DNA from: Hyphomicrobiales bacterium
GTDB lineage: Bacteria > Pseudomonadota > Alphaproteobacteria > Rhizobiales > Beijerinckiaceae
Direction of reading: 5' to 3'
Length of the DNA stretch: 8,072 nucleotides
Assembly: GCA_028290125.1 (NCBI GenBank)
Contig: JAQGKM010000479.1
Coordinates: 1-8,072, forward strand
Shown here: positions 1 to 5,903 of the stretch, piece by piece
Numbering within the stretch: position 1 is the first letter of the stretch
How the letters are laid out: the number at the start of each line of letters is the position of its first letter
Translations under genes and position numbers: made by a program
Notes under the pieces: generated by a model
Seen by the model: the letters and a program-made list of their open reading frames with translations, nothing else
Database searches by the model: none
What the model was told of the DNA's origin: nothing

Positions 1-2
1 GC

Positions 3-1880
3 CTGACGCCGGAACCCGAGATCGCGCTCGACCGCGCACTTTCGCTCATCCATCCGGAGGATCGCGATCGCGCCGTCGCGCGCATGGAGCGGGCTTTCGT
101 CCCGGGCACGCCGGAGTCGGAAACCTACCAGGACGAATTCCGGGTGCTTACCGCGCAGGGCGAAGAACGATGGCTGTCCTCGCGCGGACAGGCGCGCTTC
201 GCCAACGGACAATGCACGCTGCTTGTCGGCGTGATGCGCGACGTCACCGACGAGCATCACGCGCGCGACGGCTGGCGCCGGCTTGCCGAAGAGCTCGAGG
301 CCAAGGTCGCGCAGCGGACCGTCGAGCGCGACCGCATCTGGCGGCTCAGTCCGGACCTCTTCGCCGCCGTCGGCTTCGACGGTCGACTGCTGGGCGTCAA
401 CCCGGCCTGGGAAGCTACGCTCGGCTACGAGCGCAGCATGGTCGGCGCGCTGCTGCTCGACCTCGTGCATCCTGACGAACGCGCCGGCGCCGTGCGCGCG
501 CTCGAACGTCTGCAGACCGGTCAGGCGGTGGAGCGTTTCGAGAAACGCCTGCGCCACAACGATGGAAGCTGGCGGTGGATCTCGTGGACGGCGGCCCCCG
601 ACGAGGGCGTGTTCTATGCGGTCGGCCGCGATACGACGGCGGAGCGCAGCGCGCTGATCGCGCTGGGCGAGCGCAACCGCGAACTCGCCGCCGAAATCGA
701 GGAGCGCGAGCGCGTCGAGGAAGCCCTGCGGCAGATGCAGCGGCTCGAGGCCGTCGGCCAGCTGACGTCGGGCGTCGCGCATGATTTCAACAATCTGCTG
801 ACCGTCATTCTCGGCAATGTCGGCTTCATCGAACGCGCCGTGAAGGAAGGCGGCCTGCCGCCGCGTACGCTGGAACGGCTCGGCCACATGCGCGCTGCGG
901 CGGAACGTGGCGCCAAGCTCACCGCGCAAATGCTCGCCTTCTCGCGCCGGCAGAAGCTCGCGCCCAAGCGCGTCAACCTGAACGAAACCGTCAACGGCAT
1001 GCAGCAGCTCCTGCAGAGCACGCTGGCCGGCGCCGTGCGCATCGAAACGGCGTTGCACGCCAATCTTTGGCCCGCGCTCGTCGATCCGACGCAGATCGAA
1101 CTCATCATCCTGAACCTCGCGATCAATGCGCGCGACGCCATGGAGGTCGGCGGCACGCTGACGATCTCCACCAGCAACGCGCATGTGCGCACCATGCCGA
1201 TGCGTCCGGAAGAGCCTGTGCCAGGCCGCTATGTGATGCTCGGCGTGTCCGACACGGGCGCCGGCATGTCGCCCGAAGTTCTTGCGAAGGCGTTCGAGCC
1301 GTTCTTCACCACGAAGGAAATCGGCAAGGGCTCGGGGCTTGGCCTCGCGCAGGTCTATGGCTTCGCCAAACAGTCCGGCGGCGGCGTTCGGATCGAAACC
1401 AAGCCGGGACATGGCACGGTGGTGGAGGTGTACCTGCCCCGCGCCAACGCTGACGCGCAGGTCGAGGAAGAGACCGACGCCCTCATGCCGCAGGCGACGA
1501 GCGGCAGCTACACGATCCTGCTCATCGACGACGATCCGGACGTGCGCGAGATCGCCGGCGCCATGCTGGAAGACCTCGGCTGCACGGTGATCGGCGTCGG
1601 CAGCGGCGGCGCCGCGCTCGATCTGTTGGCGAGCGGCGAGCCGATCAGTCTCATCCTGTCCGACTACGCCATGCCGGGCATGAACGGCGCCGAAGTGGAG
1701 CGCGCGGCCGAGCATCTGCGCCCGGGCCTGCCGCTGATCTTCATGACCGGCTACGCGGACCTGACCGCCCTGCGCCATGTCGGCGGCGAGCGTATCATCC
1801 GCAAGCCGTTCAACGATGCAGAACTCGCCCGCAAGATCGGGCTGGCGTTGCCCAAGGGAAGCCCCCGCGTTCCGCGCTAA
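3..1880 (+). CDS. PAS-domain hybrid sensor histidine kinase with C-terminal receiver domain (5' end outside window)
   Basis: This is a soluble hybrid two-component kinase, predicted to autophosphorylate on His and pass the phosphate to its own receiver Asp. The frame is open from the left edge, so the first Met at 84 is internal: the codons before it read as the end of a PAS_3 domain (...SLIHPEDRDRAV...). The 625 visible residues hold a partial PAS domain ending near 'GVMRDVTDEH', a second PAS with its PAC motif (about nt 340-650), a short Glu/Arg-rich coiled coil, and a HisKA H-box 'GVAHDFNNLL' with His at nt 780-782. An HATPase domain follows with N-box 'LNLAINARDAM', G1 'DTGAGM', F-box 'FEPFFTTK' and G2 'GSGLGL'. 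The receiver domain starts near nt 1510, with acidic residues 'IDDDPD', phospho-acceptor Asp at nt 1662-1664 ('LSDYAMPG') and Lys at nt 1803-1805 ('RKPF'). All catalytic residues are present. No transmembrane segment is seen in the visible part. The sensed signal is unknown and no separate regulator gene lies beside it. Confidence 0.93.
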   Translation: MTPEPEIALDRALSLIHPEDRDRAVARMERAFVPGTPESETYQDEFRVLTAQGEERWLSSRGQARFANGQCTLLVGVMRDVTDEHHARDGWRRLAEELEAKVAQRTVERDRIWRLSPDLFAAVGFDGRLLGVNPAWEATLGYERSMVGALLLDLVHPDERAGAVRALERLQTGQAVERFEKRLRHNDGSWRWISWTAAPDEGVFYAVGRDTTAERSALIALGERNRELAAEIEERERVEEALRQMQRLEAVGQLTSGVAHDFNNLLTVILGNVGFIERAVKEGGLPPRTLERLGHMRAAAERGAKLTAQMLAFSRRQKLAPKRVNLNETVNGMQQLLQSTLAGAVRIETALHANLWPALVDPTQIELIILNLAINARDAMEVGGTLTISTSNAHVRTMPMRPEEPVPGRYVMLGVSDTGAGMSPEVLAKAFEPFFTTKEIGKGSGLGLAQVYGFAKQSGGGVRIETKPGHGTVVEVYLPRANADAQVEEETDALMPQATSGSYTILLIDDDPDVREIAGAMLEDLGCTVIGVGSGGAALDLLASGEPISLILSDYAMPGMNGAEVERAAEHLRPGLPLIFMTGYADLTALRHVGGERIIRKPFNDAELARKIGLALPKGSPRVPR

Positions 1881-1956
1881 CGTTAAACTTAGGTATTGTG
1901 GCGTAAGCGGAAACTGGACTTGCCCGAGGGCCGGTCCCGTGCTCGAAATGGGTCTC

Positions 1957-1968
1957 GCACAGCTGTGC
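1957..1968. promoter_or_regulatory. Perfect 12-bp palindrome upstream of the alpha-glucosidase gene
   Basis: GCACAGCTGTGC is a perfect palindrome ending 19 bases before the glucosidase ATG, in the 107-base gap after the kinase gene. Its position fits a repressor operator for a sugar-catabolic gene, but the sequence matches no operator I can name. It could equally be a small mRNA hairpin. No convincing -35/-10 pair was found in this gap. Confidence 0.3.
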
Positions 1969-1987
1969 TCAGGCCCGGACACTGAAC

Positions 1988-3604
1988 ATGCCGCTTGCTC
2001 CTGATCGCCACGCCGCCCGCCAGGCCAATGGCCCGTGGAGCCGCGGCGCCGCGATCTATCAGATCTACCCGCGCAGCTTCTTCGATTCCAACGGCGACGG
2101 CGTCGGCGATCTGCCTGGCGTCATCGCAAAGCTCGATTACATCGCCTCGCTGGGCGTCGATGCGATCTGGCTGTCGCCCTTCTATCTCTCGCCGATGGCG
2201 GACTTCGGCTACGACGTCGCCGACCACAAGGCTGTGGATCCGGTCTTCGGGACGCTGCAGGATTTCGACGCGCTGGTCGCCCGCGCCACGCAGCTCGGCC
2301 TGCGCGTGCTGGTCGATCTCGTCGTCGGCCACACATCGGTGGCGCATGCGTGGTTCGCGGAAAGCCGCGCCTCGCGTGACAACGACAAGGCCGACTGGTT
2401 CGTGTGGGCCGACCCGCGCCCGGACGGTTCGCCGCCCAACAACTGGCTGTCAGTGTTTTCCGGCCCTGCCTGGAAGTGGGAGCCGCGTCGGCGCCAGTAC
2501 TTCCTGCATCATTTCCTGCCCGAGCAGCCGGCGCTCAATGTCTGCAACGCGGCGATGCGCGCAGCGCTGGTCGATGTCGCCGCCTTCTGGCTCGATCGTG
2601 GCGTCAGCGGCCTGCGGCTCGACGCCATCGACTTCCTCGCCCACGATCCGAACCTGCGCAGCAACCGTCCGTCGGGCGCCTCGCCGAACGACGCGCCCGC
2701 AAAACTGTTCGGCATGCAGCTCCATCAGCACGACATGCTGCACCCGGACGGGCTGACGCTGCTGCGCGACCTGCGCAAGCTGGCCGATTCGCGCGGCGCC
2801 ATGCTGCTGGGCGAAGTGTCGAGCCAACCCGGCGCCTTCGACCGGATCGCCGCCTATACCGGCGCGCGCGGACCGTTGCATTCCGCCTACACGCTCGCGC
2901 CGATGCGCGGCGCGTTCGACTTCGCGGCCGCCAAGGGCATCGTCGCGGCTGCGGCGCGCGACGATGGCTCGGTGTGCTGGGCGTTCAGCAATCACGATAC
3001 GATGCGCGTCGCCTCGCGCTGGTGCGCCGAAGGCGGCGTCGTGCATCGGCGCAAGCTCGAACTCATCACCGCCTTCCATCTCGCCCTGCGTGGCGAAATC
3101 TGCCTGTACCAGGGCGAAGAACTTGGCCTGACGGAAGCGGATCTCGCGCCCGGCGACATGCGAGACCCGTTCGGCCTCGCCTATTATCCGCAGTTCAAGG
3201 GCCGTGACGGTTCTCGCACGCCCATACCGTGGGTTGCGGGCGACGCCAGCAACGGATTCACGGAAGGCGCGCCCTGGCTGCCCGCACAAACCGATCATGG
3301 CGCGCTCGCGGTCGATGCGCAGGAAAACGATCCCGGCAGCCTGCTCGCGCACTGGCGCGATCTGCTCGCGTGGCGCAAGCGTTCGCCGGAGATTCGCCAT
3401 GGCGCGCTGATCCCGCTCGACACGCCGGAGCCCGTCACGGGTTTCGTGCGCGAGTCCGACGGACGGCGCACGATCTGCCTGTTCAATTTCTCGGACCAGC
3501 CGGCTGTGGCCGACGTCGATGGCGCCCGGATCGAGCTCGGCGCGTGGACGTTCCGCTTCCTCGCCGGCGCCCTGCCCCGGACGTCGGAACTGGCGGCGGT
3601 CTAG
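1988..3604 (+). CDS. GH13 family alpha-glucosidase (AglA / GH13_23-like)
   Basis: This 538-residue cytoplasmic glycoside hydrolase is predicted to release glucose from the non-reducing ends of short alpha-glucosides such as maltose or sucrose-type sugars. It shows the GH13 (beta/alpha)8-barrel signatures in order: 'YQIYPRSFFDSNGDGVGD' (Asp33, Asn35, Asp37, Asp41, the usual metal-binding loop), region I 'DLVVGHTS' (Asp110, His115), region V 'QPALN', region II 'GLRLDAIDF' (nucleophile Asp212), region III 'LLGEVSS' (acid/base Glu276) and region IV 'FSNHDTMRV' (Asp337). 'YQGEELGL' and 'RDGSRTPIPW' follow, both typical of oligosaccharide-cleaving members. Length matches the family (about 540). There is no signal peptide. 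The ATG at 1988 places the first barrel strand about 22 residues in, as usual, although no strong Shine-Dalgarno is visible. Oddity: region I has Gly114 where most GH13 enzymes have Asn. Trehalose synthase or oligo-1,6-glucosidase are less likely alternatives. No sugar transporter genes are adjacent. Confidence 0.92.
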   Translation: MPLAPDRHAARQANGPWSRGAAIYQIYPRSFFDSNGDGVGDLPGVIAKLDYIASLGVDAIWLSPFYLSPMADFGYDVADHKAVDPVFGTLQDFDALVARATQLGLRVLVDLVVGHTSVAHAWFAESRASRDNDKADWFVWADPRPDGSPPNNWLSVFSGPAWKWEPRRRQYFLHHFLPEQPALNVCNAAMRAALVDVAAFWLDRGVSGLRLDAIDFLAHDPNLRSNRPSGASPNDAPAKLFGMQLHQHDMLHPDGLTLLRDLRKLADSRGAMLLGEVSSQPGAFDRIAAYTGARGPLHSAYTLAPMRGAFDFAAAKGIVAAAARDDGSVCWAFSNHDTMRVASRWCAEGGVVHRRKLELITAFHLALRGEICLYQGEELGLTEADLAPGDMRDPFGLAYYPQFKGRDGSRTPIPWVAGDASNGFTEGAPWLPAQTDHGALAVDAQENDPGSLLAHWRDLLAWRKRSPEIRHGALIPLDTPEPVTGFVRESDGRRTICLFNFSDQPAVADVDGARIELGAWTFRFLAGALPRTSELAAV

Positions 3605-3641
3605 CCTCGCGCGGCGTCGTCACGGGCGCCTGGAGCCAACG

Positions 3642-3680
3642 ACGAAAAGCACATGTTTTCGGCCAAGGCTCGGTTTTCGT
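3642..3680. repeat. Alternative AT-rich hairpin arms between glucosidase and tRNA
   Basis: ACGAAAA (3642-3648) can pair with TTTTCG at 3656-3661 (6 bp, 7-base loop) or with TTTTCGT at 3674-3680 (7 bp). The second arm ends just before the putative tRNA -35 box. The stems are AT-rich and weak, so this may be a poor terminator for the glucosidase mRNA or a chance structure. Confidence 0.2.
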
Positions 3681-3681
3681 G

Positions 3682-3710
3682 TTGACTTGAGCAGGCGCGA
3701 GCCTTAATTC
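3682..3710 (+). promoter_or_regulatory. Putative promoter of tRNA-Asp
   Basis: TTGACT at 3682-3687 matches five of six bases of the sigma-70 -35 consensus. The -10 element is poorly defined: CTTAAT at 3703-3708 (15-base spacer) shares four of six bases with TATAAT, and TAATTC at 3705-3710 gives a 17-base spacer but a weak match. Transcription would start about 35-45 bases before the mature tRNA, a usual leader length. The -35 is believable, the -10 less so. Confidence 0.45.
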
Positions 3711-3753
3711 CACAACCACCGAGACGGGGCGCACACGACGCGCTTCGGACTGC

Positions 3754-3830
<77 letters not shown>

Positions 3831-4532
3831 TTACAATTCAATATCACCGCGCTCTCCGTCAGCTTCCGATCGATGCGGAATGATGCGTTCTGCAGGGTGA
3901 ACCTGCTCAAATCGACTCAGGGCCTGACACCACGCCGCTGCCGACGGCGACAGCCATCCAGTCAGCTCAAGAACGTCAGCGTAGATTTTAGGTAGATTCC
4001 ACATGATGATCGGCTCGTGATGGGCGATCCGGTTGCGCACCGTTCTGATCTGCGTCAGCGGCCCTGAAAAATCTTTTCGTCTCAGGCCTTTGCCGTCAGG
4101 CCGCCGACCTATCGGATGCAAGGTGGTTTGCCACAGCGTTTCATAGTCCTTGCCGAACATGGCGGTCCAGAAGCTGAAGGTCAGGGCTGCAACGATGCGA
4201 CCTGGCGTAGGCTCCTTCCTTTCGGACTGAACGTCTCGAATGCCTTTGGCCAATTGATCTGGCTGCCACTCACCGAGCAGCATCCCGGCGTCGTGGAGCC
4301 AGCCCTCGTGCCGTGCGTCCGTCATCACTGCATGGATGCGATTGCGCAAAGCAATTTCGAGCATTTGCATGGGAGTGTAGAGGCTTTCGGAGATGCTGGT
4401 GTTGAGCTTGTACAATTCCAGAGCGTGCTCTCTGTTACCGTGAGCCCAATCGAGGTAGCGCCCCAGTCTCTCAAGGGACAGGACCGCCTCCATCGCCTCA
4501 TAAGAAACGACCTCCGTCACCGATCCTTGCAT
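3831..4532 (-). CDS. Abi-like protein with HEPN RNase motif, probable abortive-infection or toxin-type gene
   Basis: The 233-residue product is predicted cytoplasmic, with no signal peptide or membrane segment. It resembles the Abi_2/Abi-like family: an N-terminal helical part with 'GRYLDWAHGNREHALELY', the family-type 'LEIALRNRIH' (about residues 58-67), then 'VAALTFSFWTAMFG' and 'RTVRNRIAHHEP'. The last contains R-x4-H (Arg166, His171), the hallmark of HEPN domains, many of which are RNases in phage-defence and toxin-antitoxin systems. The activity is inferred from family membership. GC is about 55% over four sampled lines, against about 65% or more in neighbours, which supports transfer. 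Its stop codon abuts the tRNA-Asp CCA end and it converges on the tRNA. No partner antitoxin is visible next to it. The ATG at 4532 gives the full ORF, but the purine-rich stretch touches this ATG with no spacing. GTG at 4520, preceded by AAGGA, is an alternative start. Confidence 0.82.
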   Translation of the reverse strand: MQGSVTEVVSYEAMEAVLSLERLGRYLDWAHGNREHALELYKLNTSISESLYTPMQMLEIALRNRIHAVMTDARHEGWLHDAGMLLGEWQPDQLAKGIRDVQSERKEPTPGRIVAALTFSFWTAMFGKDYETLWQTTLHPIGRRPDGKGLRRKDFSGPLTQIRTVRNRIAHHEPIIMWNLPKIYADVLELTGWLSPSAAAWCQALSRFEQVHPAERIIPHRSEADGERGDIEL

Positions 4533-4547
4533 CCCCTATCCGCGTAC

Positions 4548-4553
4548 ATTATA
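4548..4553 (-). promoter_or_regulatory. Consensus -10 box upstream of the Abi/HEPN gene
   Basis: The minus strand reads TATAAT here, an exact sigma-70 -10 hexamer, 15 bases before the ATG at 4532. No TTGACA-like hexamer sits 16-18 bases further upstream and no extended TG motif precedes it. Transcription would start almost at the ATG, giving a very short or leaderless mRNA, which would favour the GTG at 4520 as the working start. The box is AT-rich in a GC-rich genome, in keeping with foreign DNA. Confidence 0.4.
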
Positions 4554-4572
4554 ATTCCAATCGTACACCCCG

Positions 4573-4583
4573 GTACCGTCTCT
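4573..4583 (+). repeat. Imperfect copy of part of the tRNA-Asp 3' end (possible decayed att site)
   Basis: GTACCGTCTCT here matches GTCCCGTCTCT in the tRNA T-arm/acceptor (3813-3823) at 10 of 11 positions, in the same orientation. Downstream bases (GCTCCA against CTCGCCA) match only with gaps. The two copies bracket the lower-GC Abi/HEPN gene. This is what a worn attL/attR pair would look like, but an 11-base near-match can arise by chance. Confidence 0.3.
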
Positions 4584-4593
4584 GCTCCAAGCA

Positions 4594-4642
4594 CGCGGCC
4601 GGGGTAATTTTTTGCCCGGTCGTCATTGCAGGTCCGGCCGCG
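4594..4642. repeat. 9-bp perfect inverted repeat with 31-base spacer
   Basis: CGCGGCCGG at 4594-4602 is the exact reverse complement of CCGGCCGCG at 4634-4642. A competing smaller hairpin, CCGGG/CCCGG (4599-4603 and 4615-4619), encloses a T6 tract. It lies in the 209-base gap between the Abi/HEPN and ClpP-like genes, where composition returns to GC-rich. It may be part of an island end or a transcription stop. Nothing else recognisable was seen in this gap. Confidence 0.35.
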
Positions 4643-4734
4643 AGCCGCCCTGACCTTAGCAATAGATCTGGGCGTGTGGTAGGGGCGACAATGTTTGCCG
4701 CTTCATGCATTCGGCCCGACAGGGAGCGTTGAGA

Positions 4735-4750
4735 AAGCTCATCAGAGCTT
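4735..4750 (-). terminator. Weak terminator-like hairpin over the ClpP-like gene's stop codon
   Basis: On the minus strand AAGCTC, loop TGAT, GAGCTT form a perfect 6-bp stem, followed by TCTC. The loop contains the TGA stop codon. The T-tract is short, so termination efficiency is doubtful. Confidence 0.25.
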
Positions 4751-5437
4751 CGGCGCGGCCAGTTTCCAGCGGCGCATTTCCTGGCCTGAGAGGATGCGGA
4801 TCTTGTCGGGATCGATGGTCTCCGCCGTCCACACCAGCTCCGGATTGACGCCCATCACCTGCGCATAATCGCCCAGTCGCGTAACCAGCGCCGAGGCCGC
4901 ATAGACGCGCGACAGGCCCGCCGTGCTCTCGGGGCTGCGGTTTGCTTCGAACATGAACATGCGGTGGATGCCAACGCGGCTTTGCGGCGGCGCCACGCGC
5001 GTCGTCGCCCCCATCAGCGCGTAGACGCAGGCCGAATAGCAGCGGCCCGAGAACACCGAGCCGTCCGTGACCGCCCGCCCCGCCGGAGCGCGGGCCACGA
5101 TGACCGCAGCCCCGATGGTGCGAAAGGCGCGGCCGAGCTCCATCGAGCCGACGACCTGGCCGCCCTGGGAGTTCATCAGCACGATCGAGTGCAGGCGGCC
5201 CGACTGGATATGCGAGCCGATGAAGTCGAGAAACAACTGCGGCGTGTTCGCCGTGATCTCGCCGTCGGCGGCGATCACCTGCGGGCAGGATTGCCGGCAT
5301 TTTGCGGGGTTGCCGAAATCGACCAGCCGGAACGCCATCTCGGCGGCTCCGGCGCCGGACGGCGTCATGAACCCGCAGAGAGCCGCGAGGGCGAAAAGAC
5401 CTGACGAACGGGAGAGGAAGGACATGGCGCGCCGCAT
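4742..5437 (-). CDS. Secreted ClpP-fold (COG3904-like) protein, possible periplasmic serine peptidase
   Basis: With the ATG at 5437 the product is 231 residues. A basic start (MRRAMSF), hydrophobic core (LFALAALCGFM) and 'GAGAAE' form a signal peptide cleaved near residue 32, so the mature protein should be periplasmic. The ClpP/crotonase-like pattern is visible: 'SIVLMNSQGGQVVGSMELG' (residues 84-102) resembles the 'NSPGG' strand-loop of ClpP. 'CYSACVYALMG' supplies a candidate nucleophile Ser135, and 'RVGIHRM' supplies His158, 23 residues later, close to the Ser-His spacing in ClpP. Cys47/Cys51 and Cys133/Cys137 could form disulfides in the periplasm. Peptidase activity is inferred; substrate and partner are unknown. 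ATG at 5449 (MKNNMRRAM) is an alternative start, but the GAGGAG upstream touches it. The frame stays open to 5878 only because it runs antisense to the next gene. It is divergent from the small secreted-protein gene. Confidence 0.78.
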   Translation of the reverse strand: MRRAMSFLSRSSGLFALAALCGFMTPSGAGAAEMAFRLVDFGNPAKCRQSCPQVIAADGEITANTPQLFLDFIGSHIQSGRLHSIVLMNSQGGQVVGSMELGRAFRTIGAAVIVARAPAGRAVTDGSVFSGRCYSACVYALMGATTRVAPPQSRVGIHRMFMFEANRSPESTAGLSRVYAASALVTRLGDYAQVMGVNPELVWTAETIDPDKIRILSGQEMRRWKLAAPKL

Positions 5438-5457
5438 GTTGTTCTTCATCTCCTCAT

Positions 5458-5480
5458 GTTCGCGACACATCCGCGCGAAC
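5458..5480. promoter_or_regulatory. Inverted repeat GTTCGCG-N9-CGCGAAC in the divergent intergenic region
   Basis: Two 7-bp perfect arms (5458-5464 and 5474-5480) sit between the divergent ClpP-like and small secreted-protein genes, just upstream of the ClpP-like start. The size and position suit a dimeric repressor site. It is not the alphaproteobacterial LexA box, which is a direct GTTC repeat. No regulator is identified. Confidence 0.3.
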
Positions 5481-5504
5481 GCAAGCGGAAGCGACGAGGA
5501 TTTT

Positions 5505-5529
5505 GGAACATTCATCCGGGCCCGGCGAT
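5505..5529 (+). promoter_or_regulatory. EcfG-like (general stress response) promoter candidate
   Basis: GGAAC at 5505-5509, 16 bases, then CGAT at 5526-5529. The alphaproteobacterial EcfG consensus is GGAAC-N16/17-CGTT, so the -35 and spacing are exact and the -10 differs by one base. It precedes the AGGAGG ribosome-binding site of the small secreted-protein gene by about 14 bases, a sensible geometry. The -10 mismatch keeps this tentative. Confidence 0.38.
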
Positions 5530-5557
5530 TGGCTGGGGAATCAGGAGGAAACAACCC

Positions 5558-5821
5558 ATGCGCGCCACTCTGGCTGTCTGCTTCGCCGCCCTCGTCACCC
5601 TTTCGCTGCCGGCTCTGGCCGAAGAGGAAACCAAGGTCCGCACGCCGGACGGCGACAATTTCACCGTGCGCTCGGATGAGGCCGGCACCACCGTCAGCAA
5701 CGACGGCAAGTCGCAGGGCGCGACCGGCGTCACGCCAACCGAAGCCCAGCACCAGCAGCAGGTGCAGGAGCTCATGAAGGACGGCGGCGTGATCACCGAG
5801 CAGAAGTCGATCCCGCGCTGA
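5558..5821 (+). CDS. Small secreted hypothetical protein (87 residues)
   Basis: The ATG at 5558 is well supported by AGGAGG at 5543-5548, nine bases upstream; the reading frame is open further 5' but without coding character. The product begins with a clear signal peptide (MRATLAVCFAALVTLSLPALA), predicted to be cut before EEET, leaving about 66 residues in the periplasm. The mature part is polar and charged: a 'TPDGDNFTVRSDEAGTTVSNDGKS' region that looks like short beta-strands, then a Gln-rich helical stretch (EAQHQQQVQELMKD). It has no Cys after the signal peptide, so it is not a lipoprotein. I do not recognise the family and give no function. It is transcribed divergently from the ClpP-like gene, with a possible stress promoter upstream. 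Confidence 0.8.
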   Translation: MRATLAVCFAALVTLSLPALAEEETKVRTPDGDNFTVRSDEAGTTVSNDGKSQGATGVTPTEAQHQQQVQELMKDGGVITEQKSIPR

Positions 5822-5859
5822 ACCACAGCCATTTGGTTTGCGACAGGCCTTCTGATATC

Positions 5860-5879
5860 GGTGCCCATGATTGGGCATC
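5860..5879. promoter_or_regulatory. Hairpin/inverted repeat TGCCCA-N4-TGGGCA before the epimerase
   Basis: TGCCCA (5862-5867) and TGGGCA (5872-5877) are perfect arms around TGAT; a G-T and a G-C pair extend the stem to eight. It lies 38 bases after the small gene's stop and 24 before the epimerase ATG. No T-run follows on the plus strand, so an operator or 5'-leader structure is as likely as a terminator. The possible TTG start at 5871 is inside this structure, an argument against that start. Confidence 0.35.
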
Positions 5880-5903
5880 CGACTTCAGAGGGCGAGGCCG
5901 CGC

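Noticed and set aside
614..1195. Minus-strand ORF (193 residues) inside the hybrid kinase
   Set aside because: Antisense to the HisKA/HATPase region, Ser/Arg-rich shadow.
2450..3400. Minus-strand ORF (316 residues) inside the alpha-glucosidase
   Set aside because: Shadow of the GH13 coding frame with no recognisable domain.
4116..4607. Plus-strand ORF (163 residues) opposite the Abi/HEPN gene, considered as an antitoxin
   Set aside because: It is fully antisense to the conserved HEPN frame, has no recognisable antitoxin fold and no convincing ribosome-binding site.
4656..5300. Minus-strand ORF (214 residues) overlapping the ClpP-like gene in another frame
   Set aside because: His/Arg/Gly-rich shadow; the alternative frame has the signal peptide and ClpP-like motifs.
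5458..5480. LexA (SOS) box
   Set aside because: The alphaproteobacterial LexA site is a direct GTTC-N7-GTTC repeat; this is an inverted GTTC...GAAC arrangement.
5456..5557. 5' extension of the small secreted-protein frame
   Set aside because: AGGAGG at 5543-5548 and the signal peptide both mark 5558 as the start; the extension is basic, non-coding-like and spans the promoter region.
5438..5878. N-terminal extension of the ClpP-like frame up to a Met at 5878
   Set aside because: It runs antisense through the small secreted-protein gene and would bury the clear signal peptide that starts at 5437.
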